DNA from: Auricularia sp. M13
Taxonomy: Eukaryota; Basidiomycota; Agaricomycetes; Auriculariales; Auriculariaceae
Direction of reading: 5' to 3'
NCBI GenBank assembly: GCA_037042915.1
Contig: CM073195.1
Location: forward strand, 682,001 to 746,000
DNA length: 64,000 bases
The notes below the pieces were generated by a model that was given only the letters and a program-made list of their open reading frames with translations, was not told the DNA's origin and made no database searches. A program made the position numbers and the translations under genes. Below, one piece after another: positions 36,791 to 47,100 of this stretch (position 1 is the stretch's first letter; the number at the start of each line of letters is the position of its first letter).

Positions 36791-36984
36791 ACAAACGAAT
36801 CCGATTTCTTATTCTCTGAATAAAAATACTGGTAAATGGGCTGTATAATGTGAATTGGGAGCTGCAGGACGGACTGGATCGCGACATGGTGTTCTGTGGC
36901 ACAACGGGCGGGAAGGAAGAAGAGCGCCGGCAGAACCCGCGCAGCAGCTCAGTCTTGTCCCTTTATTCCACTCTCGCGTCCAAG

Positions 36985-37581
36985 ATGGCCAGTGTACCCA
37001 GAGCCCGTACCACGCTCGGTCGCTGACTGTTGCAATGCAGGTGTGGGAGATTCGGATGTCGCAGTCGCGGGGCATGGCCTACTACTTCAACACGGAGACC
37101 AAGACGGCACAATGGGAAGCGCCCGCGGGCGTCGACGTCAACAGCCTGCCCGGCGCGGACTACATCGCGTCGGCGGCCAAGACGCAGGGCCAGGTGCGGG
37201 CGAGCCATCTGCTCGTCAAGCACTCTGGCAGCCGCCGCCCGTCGTCCTGGAAGGAGGTGGGTGCCTCTGGCTGCTGCCTCCAATATTAAATGCTCAGCGC
37301 GCTCTGCTCTGTAGGAGAATATTACGCGCTCCAAGGCTGAGGCCGAGGAGATCCTGCGCGGGTACCAGAAGGAGATTGCGGGCGATCCGGCCAAGTTCGC
37401 AGAGCTCGCCCAGCAGCACTCGGACTGCAGCTCGCACTCGCGCGGCGGCGACCTCGGCTGGTTCGGGCCCGGACAGATGCAGCGCCCGTTCGAGGAGGCC
37501 ACCTACGCGCTCCAGCCCGGTCAGATGAGCGACATCATCAGCACCGACTCGGGCGTCCATCTCATCCTCAGAACCGCCTGA
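36985..37581 (+). CDS. ESS1: Peptidyl-prolyl isomerase Pin1/Ess1 (WW + parvulin)
   Basis: Isomerises phospho-Ser/Thr-Pro bonds, e.g. in the RNA polymerase II tail and mitotic proteins. I favour ATG 36985 with a 47-bp intron at 36994-37040, giving MASVWEIRMSQSRGMAYYFN and 163 residues. An ATG at 37035 (MQVWEIRMSQ, no first intron) is the alternative. The WW domain keeps VWEIR...YYFNTETKTAQWEAP. The parvulin domain has the phosphate-binding basic loop (KHSGSRRPSSWKE), the active-site Cys (HSDCSSHSRGGDLGWFGPG) and the end VHLILRTA. The intron at 37257-37314 is GT-AG. It is divergent from the NUG1-type gene, with under 200 bp between starts. Confidence 0.95.
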
Positions 37582-37737
37582 ACTGTACCCTGTAAAGCTC
37601 TGTACCAGAAAGCATTGCGAAAGCAGCAAAGAATGAAGGATTGTATGCTCTACATGTGTCAATGGGCGGGACGAATGTTCAATGCTTATGTAAGCTATCT
37701 TATCAGCTTTTTGGCTGCTCGGTTGCCTTTTTGCTAA

Positions 37738-37956
37738 CTAGCGTTGCGCTGGAGGCGGCGCAGAGGAAGACGGGGACACCAGAGGCGCTGGTTGGGTGTA
37801 TGTGGGTGGACGAGATGCCTCGTCCTTGGCCAGAATGGGCTGTCGCTCCTCGTCCTCGTCCTCACTTTCGTCCTCATAGTCCGCCTCTCCAGGACAGACT
37901 CCCGCACACAGACTCGAACAGCAGTAATGCGCTTCGCAGTGAGAATGTAACTGCAT
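37738..37956 (-). CDS. Small acidic-tailed hypothetical ORF
   Basis: A 72-codon minus-strand ORF whose second half (DYEDESEDEDEERQPILAKD, then PPTYTQPAPLVSP) has a real-looking acidic/Pro-rich composition, ending shortly after the Pin1 terminator side. A hydrophobic ORF upstream on the same strand (from about 38103, with LLDASAVVCAAACFDF) might be its first exon, which would make a small membrane protein with a cytosolic tail. I could not join the two in frame with a convincing intron. Unrecognised. Confidence 0.3.
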   Translation of the reverse strand: MQLHSHCEAHYCCSSLCAGVCPGEADYEDESEDEDEERQPILAKDEASRPPTYTQPAPLVSPSSSAPPPAQR

Positions 37957-38187
37957 CAGCCGCAGGAAGGGAGCCTGCCGTGAGCAATGGACGGACCGTA
38001 GGTGGTAAAATCAAAACACGCTGCCGCGCAGACGACGGCAGAGGCATCGAGCAGATGGAGTATCAGACCCTCGCAGAGCTGGGCCATTCGGGCGCACAGT
38101 TCAGCAGTCAGCGTGAGCGGGCCGGAGTTTTAAAAGTGGGCGTAATGGGCTGGCGGCGTTTCGGAGGCGGGCCGAGTGACTTGAGCA

Positions 38188-40070
38188 ATGTCCTCCCCAT
38201 CGGCCTCAGGCACTGACGACGAGATCCAGTTTATGGGCATGCGCGCTGCCCCCCAAGCCCCCGCCAGCGGCCCCAGGCCATCAGGTACGGCCGTTGAGCT
38301 CGTAAGTATATGCAGGGCCTGATGCCCGGCGCCACATAATAGCCATCACGCTCACCGTCGAGGCGGGCGATGGTGGCGAGCCCAGGACGTTCGCCAGGGC
38401 AACGTCCAAGACGATTAACATTGGCAGGGTGACCGCAGAGCATGCGCAGCGATTCGCAAGCCACCCGTCGCAGCTCGTCTTCGTCTGCCCCGTCATGAGC
38501 CGCCAGCATGCGCGCATTAGCTTTGCAGAGAGCGGCCAGGTCTGCGCTGGGCCCCCAGCCATAGAGCGCCCATTGCTGACGAGCACAGGTGTTTCTGACG
38601 GACCTCAACTCGCACCACGGCACCGTCATCGCCCGCGGCGACCCCGCGCCCGCCTACATCCATCTGCTTCCGGGCGATAAATACGCCCTGTACGAGGGCG
38701 ACCTGATTACGTTCGGCAAGACGGTGTACAAGAACAGCCTGGTCAGTCTCAGCACGTTGTTGCTTTGCTCGTTGCCGCATGTGCTTATCGCCGTCACCGT
38801 CGCAGCCACACGAGCCGGTCTCGGTGCGCATCAGCTTCACGGCGACGGCAACGCCCACCGCCTCGGCCTCGTGCGTGCGCACCCCGCCGTGGCGTGCACG
38901 GCCAGCTGACACGGACCCGCGCAGCCCCGGCCCTGTGCGCTACGGGCTCATTGACTCGGGCTCAGACGACGATGAGTCCGAGTCCGGCGACTCCTGCCAC
39001 GAGGAGTCCGCCTCGCCCTCGCCCCCGGCCAACGCCAACCAGTTCGCCGCGCCCTGCATGCTGCCCGCGCCCGTGCTGCCGTCCATTGCCTCCTCGTTCC
39101 CCCACCTGCCCTCGCTGCTGCGCACCCAGGAGCAGATCGTCAGCGTCTGGCAGACCAGCCCGGCCGACCTCGACCAGCCGCAGACGCTCCCGCCGGTCCT
39201 CGAGTCCCAGGGCTCCTCCGGCTCCGGCTCGGCCGCCAGCTTCCCTTCGCAACAGGGCCAGGTCATCGACACACCGCGCGCCGACGACGTCGATGTGCTG
39301 GACCTCAGCGCCGCGAACGCTGCCGCGGTCCGGCTCGAGCTCAAGCAGGACGTGGAAGCTCTCAAGGAACAGATCAACCATGTGCTCTACGCCCTCAAGG
39401 TCCAGGCGAGCCATACCCAAGCAGCGGGTGTGGATGTCTTCGCCGTCCGACAGCAACTGAAGCAAGAGGTCGAAGTGCTCAAGGAGCACGTTGACCGCAC
39501 CGTCGGTGCGCTGAAGCAGGACACTGCCTCGGCAAGTGAATGGGATCTCCTGAGGGCGTCTGTGAGGGCCGAGTTCCCTGTAGGTGCTGTCTCCTAGCGC
39601 ATACATTCTGCTTATAGCGATCCTGCAGCATGGGCTGCGCGATCGCGTCGACGAGCTGGAGGCCGGCGTGCGCAGCCTCGCCGATGTAGCTTCCACTGCC
39701 GACCAGGTCTCAACGCTTCGTGCTGAGCTACAGAGCTCCAAGGACGAGGTGGCCGCTCTCAAGTCTGGTTCGTCCGCGATCGTGTACATGCTTATATGCG
39801 CTTTACTCATTGAATACTCAGCCTTGTCCTCGCTTGAGGAAACCCTCAAGACGCTCGGCAATGACAACGTGAGTTTCATTCCTCGTTCAGCACTTCCGTT
39901 CATAACACTCATCATTATCGCAGGCACTCTCACCGCGCAAACGCAAGCGCACTGACCTCGACGACGACGAGCCGACCTCGCGTCCGTCCGTCTCTAAGCG
40001 CCTCCGCCAGACCGCGCCGCTCGTCGCCGCCGGCGCGATGGCAATGTATCTCGGACTCTGTGCCATCTGA
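38188..40070 (+). CDS. FHA-domain coiled-coil protein with hydrophobic C-terminal tail
   Basis: Seven exons (38188-38284, 38343-38539, 38589-38741, 38806-39579, 39629-39767, 39822-39868, 39924-40070) give 517 residues in consistent phase. The FHA domain (residues ~35-130) keeps INIGR, VMSRQHARISF and DLNSHHGTVI, the phosphothreonine-binding loops. A disordered acidic section follows, then coiled-coil heptads (VRLELKQDVEALKEQINHVL; LKQEVEVLKEHVDR; LEAGVRSLADVAS). A nuclear-signal-like PRKRKR and a hydrophobic end (APLVAAGAMAMYLGLC) close the protein. FHA + coiled coil + tail anchor recalls SLMAP/Far9-10 of STRIPAK; that is inference. A 45-nt stretch at 38423-38467 could be an intron but reads in frame, and I kept it as coding. 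Confidence 0.8.
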
Positions 40071-40588
40071 TGATTGTCTGTACTCTTTCTTGTACCACCA
40101 CGCTCTCTTCGCGATCCCCGACCTGCCAGTGCTTGTTGTCTCATCATCTCAATCGCTCCCTCCGACTTCGTTCTCTTCGTTTTCGCGTTCCCCTCAGTCT
40201 CACGAAAGAATATGGTGTAGGATCATGCCGTGCAGAGGGCTCCTGCTTGTTGTATGCTTACTCGTACCGTAACGCACCAGCTCGGCGCCCGGCTAGACTC
40301 GTAATAAATATGCATTATATCCTCTCATGCTACAAGGTCGTACAACGGCGAGAACGGGCTTATGGCTGGGATAAGTTATCCTCCGTGAAATGAGTGGTCC
40401 GTGTCTATAGCGCCTGAACCAGACAGGTCGCCGTGCGCGCAGACACACAAGGCGTGTGCTACAGGGTCGTGCCTTCCCGATCGTGGTCAGCTGCTGGGAG
40501 TCGTCGTGAGTTCTACGCCTTCGGCTGGGGCGAAAGATGAGAAGGCATTAGTCAAGGGCGACGAGAGGGTGGAGGGTGGGTTGGCTCA

Positions 40589-42020
40589 CTAGTGAGAAGC
40601 AGTCTTCATGGGGTTCAGCTCGACGTCGGTGGACACGACCGTGCCGAGCGTCATGGGCGGCGGCTGCCACGCGGCCTGCCGCATGCTCAGGATGAGGCGC
40701 GTGCCGCCCACGCCGCCTGCCGCGTGGATCAGGCTGTCGGGGAACTCAGTTTCTTCGGTCCAGCATCCGGCGGCGCACTCACTTGACGGCGGAATCGCTC
40801 GGCGTGACGGGCGTGACTATCCACAAGACGACGTTCGTGCCCGTCGCGAGCGCTAGCCTGCACGAACGTGCTCAGCGAGATCGTGTGTGTGTGTGTGTGT
40901 GTTGGCGCGAGGGGGACGCACAGGAAGAAGTACGCGACGGAGTCGCGCACGAGGACGGAGAGGAGGCTGCCCTCGATGTGGCCGTACTCCCTGAAATTGG
41001 CGAGGATCTTCCATACCGCCAGGACGGCCAAGTATAGTTCGTAAGACATGGCTGCGCGGGAGCGGGTGAGTATCCGATGCGTTCGAATAATATGTGGGAC
41101 TCACGGAAGACCCAGACGGCGCCGAGCTCTTTCGGGCGTGTATCGTAGCACGAGCCAATGATCCATGGCGGCACCTCAACCCCTGCGGTTCGGTTGAGCT
41201 CTGGAGGATAACAGGTAGGGTGTGGGTGCGCACATCTCATCTGGGAGAAGAATTCTAGTAGTAAAACCACTGCACACACAATATTGAGGATGTAGAGTCC
41301 GGCATTGATCCACAACAGTCTCCGCGACTTGTTATACACAATATATATCCTGAGCTGCAATACGACTGACATGGGGCAGCGTGAGATTTCCGATGATATG
41401 TGCGCTCGAGGGTGCTGACACTCACGCTCAACCTCGGCGACGACTGCAGCGGTGCCGATTGCGCTTCCCCAGGAGAATGCGTCGCATCTGCGCCGCAGTA
41501 AGTCCATCAAATAGCCTTGCCCAGGCCATGCATGCTAACGAACTGCTGGGATGCATGTTAGCATTCAGTGTACCGGCCACCGACCGCGAATGCTCACTTT
41601 CTGGGAGAGACCGCTGGTAAATACGTAGACCCCGGTCTCGGCGACGAGCAGCGCCAGAGTCGTCAACCGTATCTAGCCAACATATCAGATGACGCCAGAC
41701 ATGGTGCTGGTCACGACGGACCAGCGTATAAAGGACTTTGGTAAGCGACCATTTCCGCCGCTGCGCAACGACTGAGTCGTCGAACAACGCATTCAACGAC
41801 GAGCACGCACCCATATGTACTCGATCTACACCAAGAACTTGTGTGAGAGCAGGCTTATCGGCGCAAAAATTGGGCGCACTTCATTATTGAGCATGAGGAA
41901 CCAGTCGTACATGTACCACGTGACGCATACAACTAGACGGAAGATGAGTCCGAATCGCTCTACGCTGGCCAGTCACGCACGCTGTAGGTAGCCTGTCGGT
42001 GTCCCCTCCGTCGCGGACAT
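40589..42020 (-). pseudogene. DUF6533-family multi-pass membrane protein, early in-frame stop
   Basis: This agaricomycete family has about seven membrane segments and no known function. The copy begins MSATEGTPTGYLQRA, then meets TGA at 41975-41973. Reading on gives LASVERFGLIFRLVVCVTW, which matches the intact paralogue at 56-57 kb position for position, where the stop replaces Arg. CGA to TGA is one transition. Downstream exons look well kept: YMYDWFLMLNNE, RKWSLTKVLYTL, LRIYIVYNKSRRLLWINAGL, WIIGSCYDTRPKELGAVWV, MSYELYLAVLAVWKI and HAAGGVGGTRLILSMRQAAW, ending at 40589. So the loss is recent, or the base is a read error, or a later ATG is used. A (GT)10 tract lies inside. Confidence 0.65.
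40883..40902. repeat. (GT)10 microsatellite
   Basis: A pure GT dinucleotide run of ten units within the DUF6533 copy at 40.6-42.0 kb, probably intronic there because it would otherwise code for a His-Thr repeat on the minus strand. Confidence 0.9.
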
Positions 42021-42495
42021 CCATGTACGAGGGGGGATGATACGTATCCGCGAAGCATCAACTTCGGGTTTGCTTTATGACGCGGACCGGGACTGCCCTT
42101 CGCGGGTCGGAATCTCGATCAATACTCTGAGATGCGCTGCTCAATTCTGAGATCTGGATCTTGAGCATGATCACAGCAAACGATACGCGCTTCGCAGCTG
42201 CTGCAGGGTCAGTTCTATGCCCTATCCCTTTGCGGGATCATCGACGGGCGCGAATGCAAATAAAACGAGTGCATATAGAGTGGCTGAATCGGAACAGACA
42301 CCGACTCCGCGCAGTGCCTGGCCAGATAACAGTACTGCTTGGCAGCTTCTCCCACGATAGACGCGTGCGCATGTGACAGCGACGAGCCCGCAGGCCAGGC
42401 GCCGCAGGTCCAGCTCCAGCGGCCGACTGAGTCGGATATAATACTGTCCTCCATACTTGTGCTTGCAGCTACGGCAATACTTGGAGCTTCGAGCC
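42021..42495. other. Intergenic, no feature seen
   Basis: About 475 bp between the DUF6533 start and the 3' end of the reductase gene, both on the minus strand. It should contain the DUF6533 promoter. No supported ORF. Confidence 0.4.
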
Positions 42496-43740
42496 TCAAT
42501 CGTCATAGAACCCACGCTCCTGGAGGTATCGCTCGTGCTCTTCCCGATGTGCACGCACGCGAGCGTCAACGCTCCGACGCCAGAAGGGCACGGCGATCTG
42601 GAACAGGAATCACGAACGTCCATGGCGGTGGAACCAGCTGTACACACCCATGCCACACAGCCAAGGATAGCATCCACGAATGGGTTGTTGTACGGGGTGG
42701 CGCCGCGAGTAGATGCTCGGAACAGATGCGTGAGCAAGTCTGCTGCGATGTGCGCTTGTCCACTGCGCATTCCTAACATTCGTGTGAGCTGCAAAGTGAA
42801 CCACTGCGAAGTAAGTAACGAACCGCCGATGATTGCACGGGCCCCTTGCTCGGTCGTGATACCCTCGTCCGCTTCTTCGATAGCAAGTGTGATGGCCGGT
42901 TTATGAATGTTCTCTCGTTCGTAGCCAGCCGTACGCATGGTAGGCGGGGCGAAGAGGTGTACCTCCGCTTCATACAGCATCAACTCGGAACGAAGAGTGT
43001 CCGCGAGCGCTGCCTTGCGGTCAGAGGCATTCGAGGAAGCAGGGTGCAGAACAGACGAACATCGTAACGCAGTCTTCGCTGGTGAATAATTGGACCATCC
43101 AACGAAGGACATATAGCCCAGTGTGCTAGAAACAAGCACAATTCTGACACCCTTTACTCGCTGTTTTGCGAGCATTTTTGCGCCTGCCTGAAAACTGTCA
43201 AGCCAGGCGCGAAGATCCCAACGGAGCACGCACGAAGGCAGTCCAAGCCTGGACCCAGTAACCATCGACGAAGCCTTGCGATAATTGCTCGGGGGTCATC
43301 TCGACGAAGAACCTTGGCTGACTGGACCCAGCACAACAAATGAGCGCATCGGGCACACGGCCTCCGAAGGGCACGCTGGCGGCGACCAAAGCAGCTTGAG
43401 AGTCATTGAAATTATCGAGCGAAAACGAATATGCATTCAGCTGCTGAGTCTTGTCCAGTCGAAAACGCTGGGGTCGTCATTAGGCTACGCCGGCAGTCAT
43501 ATGGCGACGCGACGCGCACCTCCAATTCCTGAAGTGCCGAGTCCAGCCTCTGTTGATTGCGGGCCACGATGGAGACATGAGCGCCGAGCTTTGTGAGCTC
43601 GAGCGCGACCGCGAGCCCAAGGCCTTGGCTGCCGCCAGTCACATAGCAATGCTGCAAGATATTCAGACCTTGGTGACAGAATGAAAACGAGCACGCGCCT
43701 TGTCCTTGGGATCCCAATGAGACTCGAAAAGACCGAACAT
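42496..43740 (-). CDS. TSC10: 3-ketodihydrosphingosine reductase (Tsc10/KDSR), SDR family
   Basis: Second step of sphingolipid synthesis, at the ER membrane, NADPH-dependent. Seven exons (43740-43699, 43651-43520, 43467-43234, 43187-43061, 43009-42824, 42772-42648, 42597-42496) give 315 residues. MFGLFESHWDPKDKHCYVTG leads into the cofactor motif TGGSQGLG. ALICCAGSSQP, the catalytic VSSTLGYMSFVGWSNYSPAK (Ser, Tyr-x3-Lys) and the C-terminal VPFWRRSVDARVRAHREEHE with ERYLQERGF are family-typical. The first intron (43652-43698) begins GCGCGT after AAG; no GT donor restores DKHCYVTGG. The start codon lies only 121 bp from the 5' LTR of the retrotransposon, which therefore sits in this gene's promoter region. 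Confidence 0.93.
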
Positions 43741-43860
43741 TGCTTTAAGGAGCGTGATGTAGATACCGGTGACGCAAGCCTCTGCAGTGTTTTGCGTCGA
43801 AGACCACTGAGCGAGCAGTGAGAACTCCAAGCGACGCGGACGACATTTCGATAACTCCGA

Positions 43861-44063
43861 TGTAGCGGATTTGACCATGTACCGGCCCCGAATCCGTTTG
43901 TTCCGTTCACATGATCCGAAAACCATATAAAAGCCATGTATGCTTGTATTTACACGTCGATTCTTTCTCTCAATCGAGACCTTACGCCTGCTCAGTCGTC
44001 CCTCCCCTCGCGTGAAGTCTCAAAGAAGATCCTCTCGTGTGGCGCTAAGTATCTTACGCCACA
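43861..44063 (+). repeat. 5' LTR
   Basis: 203 bp, TG...CA ends, identical by eye to 52562-52764. It contains TATAAAA at 43926-43932, the likely start of element transcription, about 215 bp before the gag ATG. Confidence 0.97.
43926..43932 (+). promoter_or_regulatory. TATA box of the LTR promoter
   Basis: TATAAAA inside the 5' LTR (repeated in the 3' LTR at 52627-52633), well placed to start genomic RNA in the LTR. Confidence 0.6.
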
Positions 44064-44145
44064 TATTTTGAGCAGCCTATTCTAACCTCGATTCCCGCGC
44101 AGACACACGGCCTGATCACCCGTACGTCCGCCAGGTCTAGAGAAA

Positions 44146-47100
44146 ATGGTGAGCACACCAATGTACAGTTCTAACATAACTCCTAGCCAGATCGCTGCCG
44201 GTTCGGCAGCGATCGAAGGCATTGCAACGCGGAGTCGCGCTCGCGCAGCGGCTTCCGCTGAGCAGGACACCGCCGCAGAATCGGAGCCGTCTACGTTGAC
44301 GCCGATATCTGCGGACGGTGATGACGCTGCGGGCTCACCACAGCCCGCCGGCGAGGTGCTCCCCTCTTCGGGTTCGAGCGTAGCCGCGTCTCAGGACGCT
44401 GGCCAGGTTCCCGAGGCTGTTGATGCCTCGGATGACCGCGTGTCGCAGACCGCGGATTCCCGCTCGAGTGCGGACGAGGGTGATCTCTCCGAGAGCACCG
44501 TATATACAATGGATAGTGAGGGCTTTGTAGTGCCCCGACGAGTTGCGCGTGCATCGCGCCGTGCTTCCCGCAATAGCAGTCTGGCGTCGTCGATGGGAAC
44601 GTACTTCAACTCATTGTTCTATGACCCAGAGGACGAGTCAGCCAACTCTGATGATGAATCGGAGACCGCAGAGCGTCCCGAATCACGAGACATTGGATTT
44701 GTAAACGCACCTCGTGACACCAGCACTGCCTGGAATTGGGCTGATGCTGCGGAGGATGATGAAGATCCTTTCGGCCCAATCCCTGAGAACTGGAAGGCAG
44801 ATGTACCTGTGAAGCACGTGGATCCGTATGCTGATATCCCACTTGACTGGATGGCGCCTCACCGGGAGTCCACTCCTGCGAAAGGGAAAGACGAGTCGGT
44901 ATTCGACGACCTGATGGAAATCGCTCTCGACAGCATCGGTCTGTTTGTCAGCATGAGCCCGAGTAGTCGCGAGCTTGTGACAAGGCGTCAGGCAATTATG
45001 GACAAGGTCATGATCGAAGGATCTGATACCTCGCCAGCTACGCCGGGCACCAGTGAAGACAAAGCCACGTCTCCAGCGCTGCAATTGGCCAGTATGACCG
45101 TAACCGAAGCACCGCGACTGACTGCGGAGCAGAAGGGCAAGGGACGGGCCGTACATCAACCTGACCCTCCGGTTCAATCTACTTCACGCGTTACTGTTGA
45201 GGAAGTTCCGGATGAAGACGATCCTAGAACAGTGCAGGTCAAGTTCGACGCAGAACTGGCCAAGGAAATGCAGGAGCGCGAACTTTCGGTCGAGCCTCAG
45301 CTCCCTAAGAAAGCCAACAACCCGCCGGGAACGGACCTGGTTACGCTGAGGTATCGCGGCGCAGACGGTGGAACATATGAGGTCGATCTGCCAGCCGATC
45401 AAGCATTTGCACACCTGCGAGGAGCCAGTGAGCCGCGCGCAGTGAAGCTAGAGGAGATCTCGAAGTCAGGGATTTCTCTCGGTTCCGTAAAGAATGCCAA
45501 GGAAGTGAAGCTGAATCGCGCGCGCTCATCGGCAGCCCAGATCACGCAGCCTAGCTTACCAGTTGCTGAGTCGAACCGAGTGTTTGGCGGTGCATCGAAC
45601 ATGATGCGCCCAGAATTGCAGATGCCTTTGAACAGTGCCTTGTCAGCATCGTATGAACGGGTGCAGCGCCGCAGAGAGCGCTTACAGTCTGGGGATCCAA
45701 GTGAGCCGTCCTCGTCGGACTCGTCGCGAGGCTCGGCATCCGAATCAGATGAGAGTTCGCCGTCGTCGGCCTCGAGTTGTGACTCAGAAGCGACGAAGAA
45801 ACGGAAACGCGCCAGGCGCAAAGCTTGGAAGTCCCGTCAGCGTAAGCTGAAGCTTGAGCTCGCGGCTACCAAGCCTGAAGCACCTGAGAAGTACGACGGG
45901 TCGTCGAACTGGATGAAGTACAGCGAGTTCATCATTCTGGTGCGCAAGTATTTCAAACTTACTTTCGTTGACCGCCGTCGGCGTGTCGGGAAGATGCAGT
46001 ACCTGTTGACTGGTAAAGCACTCAAATATTACCTCGACAATGTTGTGGGAAAGGAGAAGCAATGGAATTTGGACGAACTATTCGTAGCGCTGTTCAACTA
46101 TTGCTTTCCTCCCAACTTCCGCTCGCAGCAGCGTGACCGCTTTGCCAACTACAAGCAGCTCGAACTGTCGGTGAAGGAATATCAGTCGAAGCTGCGATCC
46201 ATCGCTGAGAGTATTGGTGATATTACCGACGCTCAGTTTGGTTCACGGTTCATCGCTGGATTAAAACCGGAGATCCGCAAACGCGTGATACTGGAAGGTT
46301 TTAGCGGCGAAACACACAACATTGATGTTGTATCCGATTACGCACAGCGGGTAGAGGCCTCGCTCGTGGCTGAACGCACTGAATCACGCCGTGACTATGA
46401 GCCTGCAAATCACTCCGGCTCGCGCCGGCAGACAGCGCGCAGTACCGCGTTCAGATCGTCGGGAGGGCGCGACCGAGCGCCGGGCCACAGTATCTCGAAG
46501 ACCGTCACACCGAATAGCGGAGATCAGCAGCGGAAGGAACCTGCAAAACCGAATGAGCGCTCTAAGCCAGCCATGAAGTCCAAGCTCACGAAGGAGCAGC
46601 GTGATAGGTATCGTGCTGAAAACCGCTGCTTCGAGTGCGGAGACGTCGGACACCTGGGCAAGGACTGTAAGATGAGAAACTCTGCACAGAAGCCCGAGAA
46701 TCGCACCGAGAGCTGCGCCCTGCGCGGTGCGAAGCTGGACTTGTCGGAATCCCAGACACGGCACGCTTTGAAGAAAGCCAATGAAATGGGGTTTCTGGCG
46801 CTCCGTTATACTGAGCCTCATACGGATTCCGAGTTCCTGCGCCTGCGGGATGAGGTGTATAACCGATGGATCAGTAGCAAGTTGCTGGATGGAGTCCCGT
46901 ACCCAACGGACCCCATAACTTTGTCACCCGATGTGGAGCGGTTCAATTTGACGCGAAGAAGTACGGAGCCCTACATGTTTGATATATACGATCGTGCAGT
47001 CCACCGGACCTACTCTATCGATGCTGAGACCTTGTTCAGCGCTGAGGTGGACATGGTAGAATGGATGACATACCTCAAATGCCTGGAGGCGTCAGAGGTG

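Noticed and set aside
38423-38467. 45-nt GT-AG intron in the FHA gene
   Set aside because: It reads in frame without a stop and gives an FHA loop of plausible length; kept as coding, though retention and removal are both possible.
44064-44145. Primer-binding site after the 5' LTR
   Set aside because: TTGAGCAG shows only a 7-nt complement within the LTR and no match to a tRNA end I can name; too weak to annotate.
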